A DNA stretch of 64,000 bases, from assembly GCF_028743515.2 (NCBI RefSeq), contig NZ_CP117969.2, forward strand, positions 2,327,501 to 2,391,500, given 5' to 3'. The stretch's first letter is position 1; the number at the start of each line of letters is the position of its first letter. A program made the position numbers and the translations under genes. This DNA comes from Imtechella halotolerans. GTDB taxonomy: Bacteria > Bacteroidota > Bacteroidia > Flavobacteriales > Flavobacteriaceae. The notes under the pieces were generated by a model. That model was not told the origin of the DNA. It ran no database searches and saw only the letters and a list, made by a program, of their open reading frames with translations. Of the stretch, positions 27,626-34,710 are shown in pieces.

Positions 27626-27657
27626 TTGCTCCAAACCAAATGGTTTACTTACCTTTG
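27626..27657 (+). promoter_or_regulatory. Promoter of yicC-gmk-nadD (TTG - 21 bp - TACCTTTG)
   Basis: TTG at 27626-27628 and TACCTTTG at 27650-27657, 20 bp before the yicC ATG at 27677. It starts 5 nt after the cytochrome c stop, so the two transcription units nearly touch. Confidence 0.65.
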
Positions 27658-27676
27658 CGCAAAATCATTGTACTTC

Positions 27677-28534
27677 ATGATACAATCTATGACAGGTTTT
27701 GGGAAAAGTGTAATACAACTTCCTACCAAAAAAATTACTATTGAGTTAAAATCACTCAATAGCAAGAGTCTTGACCTTAATGCGCGTATACCTTCAGTAT
27801 ATCGTGAAAAGGAATTAGAAATGCGCAACCTTATTGCTTCAGCATTAGAAAGAGGAAAAATTGACTTTAGTCTATACATCGAAGTCACTGGAGAAGAAAC
27901 AAGTAGTCAACTTAATGAGGCAATCATTAGAGCTTATATCTCTCAACTAAAAAATGTGGTGGATGGTGATCAAACTGAATTGCTTAAAATGGCTGTGCGA
28001 ATGCCAGACGCCTTGAAAACTTCTCGTGAAGAGCTAGATGAAAAAGAATACACTTCCATACTTAAAGCATTAAAAGAAGCCATAGAGGCTATTTCTACAT
28101 TCCGAAGCGAAGAAGGTTCTTCCCTTAAAAAAGAATTTGAATTGCGTATAGGAAATATAAAATCACTACTGGAAGATGTTAAATTAATGGACCCCGATCG
28201 ACTACAAATGGTTCGTGAAAGACTTGACAGGGCCGTTTCAGATATCCGAGAAAAAGTAGACGAGAATAGATTTGAACAAGAATTGATTTTTTACTTGGAA
28301 AAATTTGACATAACAGAAGAAAAAGTCCGTTTAGAAAACCATCTTGACTATTTTTTAAACACCCTTAATACTGCTGACTCTAATGGCCGAAAGTTAGGTT
28401 TCATCTGTCAAGAAATTGGTCGTGAAATTAACACAATGGGATCTAAAGCCAATTATGCCCCTATGCAACAATTAGTAGTCCAAATGAAGGATGAATTAGA
28501 AAAAATTAAAGAGCAAATACTCAACGTATTATAG
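27677..28534 (+). CDS. YicC-family endoribonuclease
   Basis: 286-residue YicC/YloC protein, starting at 27677 (MIQSMTGFGKS); the frame is open to 27626, but that region holds the promoter. The N-terminal SMTGFGKS and IELKSLNSKSLDLNARIP and the C-terminal YFLNTLNTADSNGRKLGFICQEIGREINTMGSKAN are diagnostic. Family members act as RNA endonucleases/adaptors in RNA turnover. First gene of an operon with gmk and nadD, a common order in this phylum. Confidence 0.95.
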   Translation: MIQSMTGFGKSVIQLPTKKITIELKSLNSKSLDLNARIPSVYREKELEMRNLIASALERGKIDFSLYIEVTGEETSSQLNEAIIRAYISQLKNVVDGDQTELLKMAVRMPDALKTSREELDEKEYTSILKALKEAIEAISTFRSEEGSSLKKEFELRIGNIKSLLEDVKLMDPDRLQMVRERLDRAVSDIREKVDENRFEQELIFYLEKFDITEEKVRLENHLDYFLNTLNTADSNGRKLGFICQEIGREINTMGSKANYAPMQQLVVQMKDELEKIKEQILNVL

Positions 28535-28551
28535 CCGACCTAAAATATCCT

Positions 28552-29154
28552 ATGAATAAAGAAAAGACCAAAGGCAAAGGTGGAAAACTAATTGTATTTT
28601 CTGCTCCATCAGGAAGCGGTAAAACTACTATTGTCAAACATTTATTGGGGATTGAAAAACTAAATCTTGAATTTTCAGTTTCAGCCACTACACGAGAGGC
28701 AAGAGGAGAAGAAGAAAACGGCAAAGATTACTATTTTCTTTCCCTTGAGGAATTTAAAAACCACATCAAAAATGAGGACTTTTTAGAATGGGAAGAAGTC
28801 TACAGAGATAACTTTTACGGTACTCTAAAGACTGAAGTAGAACGAATATGGTCTCTAGGAAAAAATGTTATATTCGATATTGACGTGGCAGGTGGTTTAA
28901 GAATAAAGAAAAAACTTCCAGAAGAAACGCTGGCTGTATTTGTAAAACCTCCTAGTATCGACGAACTAAAAATCAGACTTAAGCAACGTAAAACTGAAAG
29001 TGAAGACAAGATCAATATGCGAATTGCAAAAGCATCTGTAGAACTTGCAACTGCCCCACAATTTGACAGAATTATCAAAAATTATGATCTTGCAACTGCA
29101 CTTGCAGAGGCCGAAGAATTGGTGGACGGGTTTGTTAATCCAAAAGCAGAATAA
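28552..29154 (+). CDS. gmk: Guanylate kinase
   Basis: GMP + ATP to GDP + ADP. 200 residues. The P-loop is APSGSGKT (18-25). The GMP-binding motif VSATTREARGEEENGKDYYFL and the lid/adenine region LKQRKTESEDKINMRIAKA follow. It lies 17 nt after yicC. Confidence 0.97.
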   Translation: MNKEKTKGKGGKLIVFSAPSGSGKTTIVKHLLGIEKLNLEFSVSATTREARGEEENGKDYYFLSLEEFKNHIKNEDFLEWEEVYRDNFYGTLKTEVERIWSLGKNVIFDIDVAGGLRIKKKLPEETLAVFVKPPSIDELKIRLKQRKTESEDKINMRIAKASVELATAPQFDRIIKNYDLATALAEAEELVDGFVNPKAE

Positions 29155-29178
29155 ATTATGAAAAGCCACAAAACCTAC

Positions 29179-29757
29179 ATGAAAAAAATAGGTCTGTTTT
29201 TTGGCACTTTTAATCCCATTCATATTGGCCATTTAGCTATTGCCAATCATATTGCCGAGCATAGCGATCTAAATGAAATATGGTTGGTTGTTACACCTCA
29301 CAACCCGTTTAAAAAAAAGACTAGTCTTCTGGATAATTACCATAGACTTGAAATGGTGTATCTTGCCATTGAAGGTTATGACAAATTAAAACCCTCTGAC
29401 ATTGAGTTTAGATTACCCCAGCCGAATTATACCACACACACATTAGCATATCTTCAAGAAAAACATCCTAATTACGAATTTGCGCTAATAATGGGCGAAG
29501 ATAACCTTAATAGCTTCCATAAATGGAAAAATTATCAGGCAATATTGGAGCACCATCAAATTTATGTTTATCCCCGGTTAACCTCTAATCTTGAACAATC
29601 AATGGTACCCGAAACTAACATTCACCGGATTAAAGCCCCAATAATGGAAATTTCAGCCACATTTATTCGAGAAGAAATTAAAAATGGTAAAAACATCAAG
29701 CCCCTACTCCCGAGTAAAGTCTGGAATTATATAGATGAAATGAACTTTTATCGTTAA
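29179..29757 (+). CDS. nadD: Nicotinate-nucleotide adenylyltransferase
   Basis: Joins nicotinate mononucleotide and ATP to deamido-NAD. I use the ATG at 29179 (MKKIGLFFGTFNPIHIGHL), which puts the nucleotide-binding GTFNPIHIGH motif at the usual position; an in-frame ATG at 29158 adds seven residues and cannot be excluded. The ISATFIRE motif (ISSTxIR in most NadD) is near the C-terminus. Its TAA overlaps the stop of the convergent symporter gene (shared TTAA, 29754-29757). Confidence 0.95.
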   Translation: MKKIGLFFGTFNPIHIGHLAIANHIAEHSDLNEIWLVVTPHNPFKKKTSLLDNYHRLEMVYLAIEGYDKLKPSDIEFRLPQPNYTTHTLAYLQEKHPNYEFALIMGEDNLNSFHKWKNYQAILEHHQIYVYPRLTSNLEQSMVPETNIHRIKAPIMEISATFIREEIKNGKNIKPLLPSKVWNYIDEMNFYR

Positions 29758-30926
29758 GCAAGCTCCTTCTTCCCAGTAATACTGTTTACAATCACTGCTA
29801 TCGCACCATCTCCTGTCACATTACAGGCAGTACCAAAACTGTCCATTGCAATATATAATGCAATCATTAAAGCTTGAGCTTCTTCATTAAAGCCCAACAT
29901 ACTCTGTAATATTCCTATTGCAGCCATTATTGCTCCACCTGGTACCCCAGGAGCAGCAACCATTGCAATTCCCAACATAAATATAAAACCTGCAAATAGA
30001 GAGAAGGTAAAAGGCATTCCTTGCATTAGCATAAGTGCCATAGCACAGGCCACAATTTTCATGGTACTTCCAGATAAATGAATTGTTGCACAAAGTGGGA
30101 TAACAAAACCTGCTATGCGATCTGAAACCCCATTTTTTTTTGCCTGTTCCAAAGTTACAGGTATAGTCGCCGCAGAAGATTGAGTTCCCAAAGCAGTGGC
30201 ATATGCTGGTAGCATTGTCCACAATAATCTTAATGGGTTCTTTCTTGTTAGGAACCCAGCTATAATATATTGTAACAAAAGTAAAAGTACATGTAATGCA
30301 AAAATAACCCCAATTATTTTCACAAAAACACTTAACACCTGAAACACTTGACCACTAAATGATATTCCCACAAAAATGCCTAATATGTACAAAGGCAAAA
30401 TAGGGATAATTACCTTATCGATCAGACCAATTATAATTTTTTGAAAATCTTGAATACTTTTACCCAAAGCAGAGTCTTCTTGAAAAGAAAGACCCATTCC
30501 AATCAAAAACGAAAGTACCAAGGAAGTCATGACCCCCATCAAAGGAGGGATACTGATAGAAAAATATGATTTTAATTCTTTAGCTGAACCTACAACTGAG
30601 GATGCATCAGGTGTCGCTTCAATTAATCCAGGAAATATGCTTATACCGGCAGCATACGTCATAAATCCAGAAAATAGTGTAGAACCATAGGCTATGGCTG
30701 CTGTAAGTAATAGCATTTTTCCAGCTCCCTTCCCCAGATCAGCAATTGCAGGGGCCACCAATCCAAGAATTATAAGCGGAATCGAAAATCCTAAAAATTC
30801 ACTAAAAACAGTATTAAACGTAGCCAAAATTCGACGAACAGCCATTGGCATATAGGGTTCTAGCAACATACCTGCGAGTATCGCTATAAAAACTCTAAAA
30901 AGTAGGTTAGAAGTTATGGATTTCAT
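29754..30926 (-). CDS. Dicarboxylate/amino acid:cation symporter
   Basis: Inner-membrane Na+/H+ symporter of the DAACS (GltP/DctA/SstT) family, 390 residues, with about eight transmembrane segments and two re-entrant hairpins. The signature segments are TALGTQSSAATIPVTLEQAKK (the serine-rich hairpin), PLCATIHLSGSTMKIVACA, and AMDSFGTACNVTGDGAIAVIV, where the transport Asp/Asn site sits. Whether it takes glutamate, aspartate, serine or dicarboxylates is not clear from sequence. Monocistronic. Confidence 0.9.
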   Translation of the reverse strand: MKSITSNLLFRVFIAILAGMLLEPYMPMAVRRILATFNTVFSEFLGFSIPLIILGLVAPAIADLGKGAGKMLLLTAAIAYGSTLFSGFMTYAAGISIFPGLIEATPDASSVVGSAKELKSYFSISIPPLMGVMTSLVLSFLIGMGLSFQEDSALGKSIQDFQKIIIGLIDKVIIPILPLYILGIFVGISFSGQVFQVLSVFVKIIGVIFALHVLLLLLQYIIAGFLTRKNPLRLLWTMLPAYATALGTQSSAATIPVTLEQAKKNGVSDRIAGFVIPLCATIHLSGSTMKIVACAMALMLMQGMPFTFSLFAGFIFMLGIAMVAAPGVPGGAIMAAIGILQSMLGFNEEAQALMIALYIAMDSFGTACNVTGDGAIAVIVNSITGKKELA

Positions 30927-30972
30927 AATGTATTTCTAATTGAAACCGCTAAGATACATTTTCTTCCAAAAA

Positions 30973-31007
30973 GAAACCGCCCTTACATAATTTGCAAGAG
31001 CGGCTTC
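30973..31007 (-). terminator. Terminator after the orphan lipoprotein gene
   Basis: GAAGCCGC / GCGGTTTC with further G-U-rich pairing inward gives about 15 bp on the minus-strand RNA, followed by TTTTT. The word TTTGGTTGGTTA lies 9 nt upstream (31028-31017), as in front of the small-RNA terminator at 2 kb. Confidence 0.75.
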
Positions 31008-31032
31008 CTAACTAAATAACCAACCAAATAAC

Positions 31033-31956
31033 TTAACTAACTTTTTTAAATTGCTCCGGTTTGAAATCCGGATATGTTTCTTTTACTCTTTTTTTCGTTT
31101 CACTATTTCTGAGATACTGAATGTACCCAACACCTCTAAATCTATACACCGTTTCTGAATAAGGATGATACAACTCAATAGTGTTTTCATTAATAACGGT
31201 CAACTCAAAGTACTCATTGTCTAGGGAATCATAATCTAATGTTAAAACTTTCTTCATGGCATTTCCTTGCACATTATAGATTGTATAAATCCCTTCATAA
31301 TCCCAATATACACTACCAATATTCGTGCCAAACTGATCAGTAGATGATCTAAAAGTGTCATCATTTCCTCCAGCTAAAAATTTCAAGAAATTTTCTTCAT
31401 CAAAAAGATTTACTGTTCCTTGATCGCTAGTATAAATCTTCTCCCATGCCTGGTATTCTTGCAAATAGTAACGAATGTTATCATAGAACACGTAATTATA
31501 ATCGAATTCATTTCGTTGGTAACCTGTTAGGTAATAAGATGTACTACTTCCTCTATCATAAATTCGTATACGATTACCACTTAATTGATACACTTCAAGG
31601 TTCCAAATTCCATCAGCATCATGATCAATACGTACCGTAGTCCCCGATGTAGAGTAGTACCCAACATCTATTCCATATCCATTCCCAGTTTTACCTATTC
31701 CAGCTAAATTATTATTAGCCATTAAAACGCCATAATCAAATGTAATAGTAAAGGCCTTTTGCAGAAAAGGAACTTCTCCATAACCTGTAGTTTGATCTAT
31801 ATTTACATACCACAAATCATATGAGGTCAACAATTGACCAAGGGTCATTCCTGGAGGATCAATTACATGGTCATCATCCACTACTACTTCTGTATAGCAG
31901 GACGTGGTTAACACACTTACCAATAGTATTCCAAAGAGTAGTTTTACAGTTTTCAT
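31033..31956 (-). CDS. Orphan lipoprotein, conserved beside nadD
   Basis: 307-residue predicted lipoprotein starting at 31956 with lipobox VLTTSC (Cys20). The mature protein is rich in Tyr/Asn/Asp and strand-like segments (ITFDYGVLMANNNLAG, GNRIRIYDRG, VYRFRGVGYIQYL), suggesting a beta-sandwich on the cell surface. Homologues in flavobacterial genomes are, to my memory, sometimes mislabelled as nicotinate mononucleotide adenylyltransferase because of the nearby nadD; nothing in this sequence supports an enzyme (no GxFxPxHxGH). Unknown function. Own terminator downstream. Confidence 0.75.
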   Translation of the reverse strand: MKTVKLLFGILLVSVLTTSCYTEVVVDDDHVIDPPGMTLGQLLTSYDLWYVNIDQTTGYGEVPFLQKAFTITFDYGVLMANNNLAGIGKTGNGYGIDVGYYSTSGTTVRIDHDADGIWNLEVYQLSGNRIRIYDRGSSTSYYLTGYQRNEFDYNYVFYDNIRYYLQEYQAWEKIYTSDQGTVNLFDEENFLKFLAGGNDDTFRSSTDQFGTNIGSVYWDYEGIYTIYNVQGNAMKKVLTLDYDSLDNEYFELTVINENTIELYHPYSETVYRFRGVGYIQYLRNSETKKRVKETYPDFKPEQFKKVS

Positions 31957-32067
31957 AGGCCATCTATTTATTAGGTTATACATCCTTTTTCAACTTAAAA
32001 ACCAACTTCCGTGCCAAAAACAATCTTTGCTTAACACCAACCATTACCCCAAAGGAAATATTTTGTG

Positions 32068-32075
32068 TACTTTTG
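32068..32075 (+). promoter_or_regulatory. gpsA -7 box
   Basis: TACTTTTG, 74 nt before the gpsA ATG. No TTG at the normal distance, so only the -7 half is supported. Confidence 0.4.
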
Positions 32076-32149
32076 GTTCTTTATAACGATACTGTCTTTT
32101 CCAAAATGACCCCTAAATTATACACAGTAAAGTCACTCATTTTATAAAC

Positions 32150-33151
32150 ATGGAAACGAATATAAAATATGCGGTTATTGGCGGAGGAAGCTGGGCCACT
32201 GCCATAGTAAAAATGTTAACTACCAATGAATCGAAGGTTGGATGGTATATGAGAAGTGTGTACGCTAAAGAACATCTTCTCAATGCAAAACACAACCCTA
32301 ATTATCTTAGCTCGGTTGAATTTAACACAGATAAGCTATTACTCACTAATGATATCAACGAAGCTGTCACTTATGCAGACTACATTATATTTGCAGTTCC
32401 CTCAGCTTTTTTAAGTAGTGAATTGGAAAAACTCACAGTCTCTTTAGAAGGAAAAGTAATATTCTCGGCTATAAAAGGTATTGTACCCGAAACTGGACGA
32501 ATTGTTGGTGAGCATTTTCATGAAAAATATCAAATTCCTTATGATAATATTGGGGTAATTACGGGTCCCTGCCATGCGGAGGAAGTCGCCCTTGAGCGCC
32601 TATCTTATCTCACTATTGCTTGTGCAGATGCACAAAAAGCAAAAATCATAGCCAAAAGTGTTTCTTCGCACTATATCAAAACTAAAATCACTGATGATAT
32701 CATTGGCACAGAATATGCAGCAGTTCTTAAAAATATTTATGCCATAGCTGCCGGTATTGCTCATGGACTAGGTTATGGCGATAATTTTCAAAGTGTACTC
32801 ATGAGCAATGCAATCAGGGAAATGAGACGTTTTATAAAACGAATTCACAGAATGAAACGCAACATTAATAATTCAGCATATTTGGGAGATTTACTAGTAA
32901 CTGGATATTCAATTTTTAGCCGAAACCGTATGTTTGGTAATATGATAGGAAAAGGGTATACCGTAAAAAGCGCTATGATGGAAATGAATATGATAGCCGA
33001 AGGATATTACGCAACTAAAAGCGCTCATCTTATAAATGTTGAACACAAACGCAAAGGCAAAACACCTATTCTAAACGCTGTTTATGAAATCTTGTATGAA
33101 GGGAAGGATGCTAAAAAGGTATTTCAAAAACTTACGGATAAATTAGATTAA
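32150..33151 (+). CDS. gpsA: Glycerol-3-phosphate dehydrogenase [NAD(P)+]
   Basis: Reduces dihydroxyacetone phosphate to sn-glycerol 3-phosphate for phospholipid synthesis. 333 residues. Rossmann motif VIGGGSWATAIVKML, then VPSAFL, FSAIKGIVPETGRIVGEHF, the substrate loop GPCHAEEVALERLSY, and catalytic Lys in AAVLKNIYAIAAGIAHGLGYGDN. The family's GTP/PNPG late motif is present as VTGYSIFSRNRMFGNMIGKG. The nucleotide motif has Ala where many have Gly (GSWAT), a common variant. Monocistronic. Confidence 0.96.
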   Translation: METNIKYAVIGGGSWATAIVKMLTTNESKVGWYMRSVYAKEHLLNAKHNPNYLSSVEFNTDKLLLTNDINEAVTYADYIIFAVPSAFLSSELEKLTVSLEGKVIFSAIKGIVPETGRIVGEHFHEKYQIPYDNIGVITGPCHAEEVALERLSYLTIACADAQKAKIIAKSVSSHYIKTKITDDIIGTEYAAVLKNIYAIAAGIAHGLGYGDNFQSVLMSNAIREMRRFIKRIHRMKRNINNSAYLGDLLVTGYSIFSRNRMFGNMIGKGYTVKSAMMEMNMIAEGYYATKSAHLINVEHKRKGKTPILNAVYEILYEGKDAKKVFQKLTDKLD

Positions 33152-33155
33152 AAAT

Positions 33156-33182
33156 AAAAAGCCCTGATTTACAGGGCTTTTA
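33156..33182. terminator. Bidirectional terminator, gpsA / aminopeptidase P
   Basis: AAAAAGCCCTG / CAGGGCTTTTT, 11-bp stem with a 5-nt loop, between convergent stops at 33151 and 33188. A runs on one side and T runs on the other serve both strands. Confidence 0.9.
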
Positions 33183-33187
33183 ACTAC

Positions 33188-34480
33188 TTATTTATTCATC
33201 CAATCTTCTATTTCTTCTACCGTTATCGGAATATTTTTCATTAGATTTATTGGAGCTCCATTTTCTTGTATTACTACATCATCTTCCAAACGGATTCCCA
33301 TGTTTTCCTTAGGTAAATATATTCCAGGCTCTACAGTAAACACCATATTAGCAACCATTGGAGTTTTAAGGGCACCATAATCGTGAGTATCTAATCCCAA
33401 ATGATGACTAGTGCCGTGCATAAAATATTTCTTATATGCCGGCCAATCAGGGTTTTCATTTTGCACATCAGCTTTATCTAGTAACCCTAAGTTTAATAAT
33501 TCAGCTGTCATTATTTTTCCTACCTCCTTATGGTATTCAGCCCAATCGGTCCCAGGTAGGAGCATAGCAGTAGCCTCATCTTTTACTCTTAATACCGCAT
33601 TGTAAACATCTTTTTGACGAGCCGTAAATCGACCATTTACCGGAACAGTACGGGTCATATCACTACTGTAATTGGCATACTCAGCTCCCACATCCATAAG
33701 CAACATGTCACCATCTTTACACATTTGATTATTTTCTATATAGTGCAATACATTTGCATTAAATCCAGATGCTATAATTGGTGTATAAGCAAATCCTTTC
33801 GATCGGTTACGCAAAAATTCATGCATAAATTCGGCCTCAATTTCATACTCCATCACACCCGGCTTAATAAATGAAAGAACGCGTTTAAATCCTCTTTCAG
33901 TTATGTCGCAAGCTGTTTGTAATAATTCTAATTCTTGCACCTCCTTTACACCTCTAATTTGCTGTAAAATTGGATTACTTCTCTCCCATTTATGAGCAGG
34001 ATATTTCTTTTTACACCACTCAATAAAACGATCCTCTCTTGTTTGTGTTTCTACCGCTTGACGATAATGTTCATTAGTATTGAAGTATATATTTTCAACC
34101 TCAGTCATAAGGTCATGAAAAACTTTATTAAACTCAGTTAACCAATACACTGTTTTAATACCGCTAACAGCAAAAGCAGCTTCTTTAGACAATTTCTCCC
34201 CTTCCCAAATAGCTATATGCTCATTAGTTTCTCTAACAAAAAGAATTTCACGATGTTTAGGGTTTTTTGCCTCAGGAAACAATAATAGAATTGTTTCTTC
34301 CTGGTCCGCACCACTTAAATAAAAAATATCTCTTGCTTGCTGAAAAGGCATGGTACTATCAGCACCTATTGGGTAAATATCGTTAGAATTGAAAACAGCC
34401 AAACTTTTGGGTTTCATCTGTGCCATAAATTTAGCTCTATTTTTCACAAATAACTGCGAATCGATTGGGTGATATTTCAT
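33188..34480 (-). CDS. pepP: Xaa-Pro aminopeptidase (M24B, aminopeptidase P)
   Basis: Dinuclear-metal peptidase that removes an N-terminal residue preceding proline. 430 residues: an N-terminal creatinase-like domain (1-170) and a pita-bread catalytic domain. Metal ligands read from the sequence are Asp263 and Asp274 (MDVGAEYANYSSDMTRT), His359 (HGTSHHLGLDTHD), Glu384 (TVEPGIYLP) and Glu399 (RLEDDVVI). No signal peptide, so it acts in the cytosol. Divergent from the BNR-repeat gene. Confidence 0.95.
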   Translation of the reverse strand: MKYHPIDSQLFVKNRAKFMAQMKPKSLAVFNSNDIYPIGADSTMPFQQARDIFYLSGADQEETILLLFPEAKNPKHREILFVRETNEHIAIWEGEKLSKEAAFAVSGIKTVYWLTEFNKVFHDLMTEVENIYFNTNEHYRQAVETQTREDRFIEWCKKKYPAHKWERSNPILQQIRGVKEVQELELLQTACDITERGFKRVLSFIKPGVMEYEIEAEFMHEFLRNRSKGFAYTPIIASGFNANVLHYIENNQMCKDGDMLLMDVGAEYANYSSDMTRTVPVNGRFTARQKDVYNAVLRVKDEATAMLLPGTDWAEYHKEVGKIMTAELLNLGLLDKADVQNENPDWPAYKKYFMHGTSHHLGLDTHDYGALKTPMVANMVFTVEPGIYLPKENMGIRLEDDVVIQENGAPINLMKNIPITVEEIEDWMNK

Positions 34481-34650
34481 GATTCTTAATTAGAGTTTAT
34501 AAGTTATAATTCAATAAGATTATCGCAACATATGCTATCTCACAAAAATACAAATTGGAGTACAGCCTACCCAATTTTACCCTTCCAAAATTTACTTAAG
34601 TTTGGATTACATTCCATTTTCATTGTTTTTGTTAAACTTCCTCTAAAAGT

Positions 34651-34681
34651 TTTGGCATTTTTTTAACAATAAGTACCTTTC
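34651..34681 (+). promoter_or_regulatory. Promoter of the BNR-repeat gene (TTTG - 19 bp - TACCTTTC)
   Basis: TTTG at 34651-34654 and TACCTTTC at 34674-34681 (one mismatch in the last base). The predicted leader is about 24 nt. It lies in the 230-bp spacer shared with pepP, in which I see nothing else. Confidence 0.5.
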
Positions 34682-34710
34682 ACTCGCTAATTAACTTTTA
34701 CATCCTTACA

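Noticed and set aside
29887-30222. 111-codon minus-strand frame rich in Cys inside the dicarboxylate symporter
   Set aside because: It is a shifted frame of the symporter gene on the same strand; the Cys richness comes from reading Gly/Ala codons out of frame.
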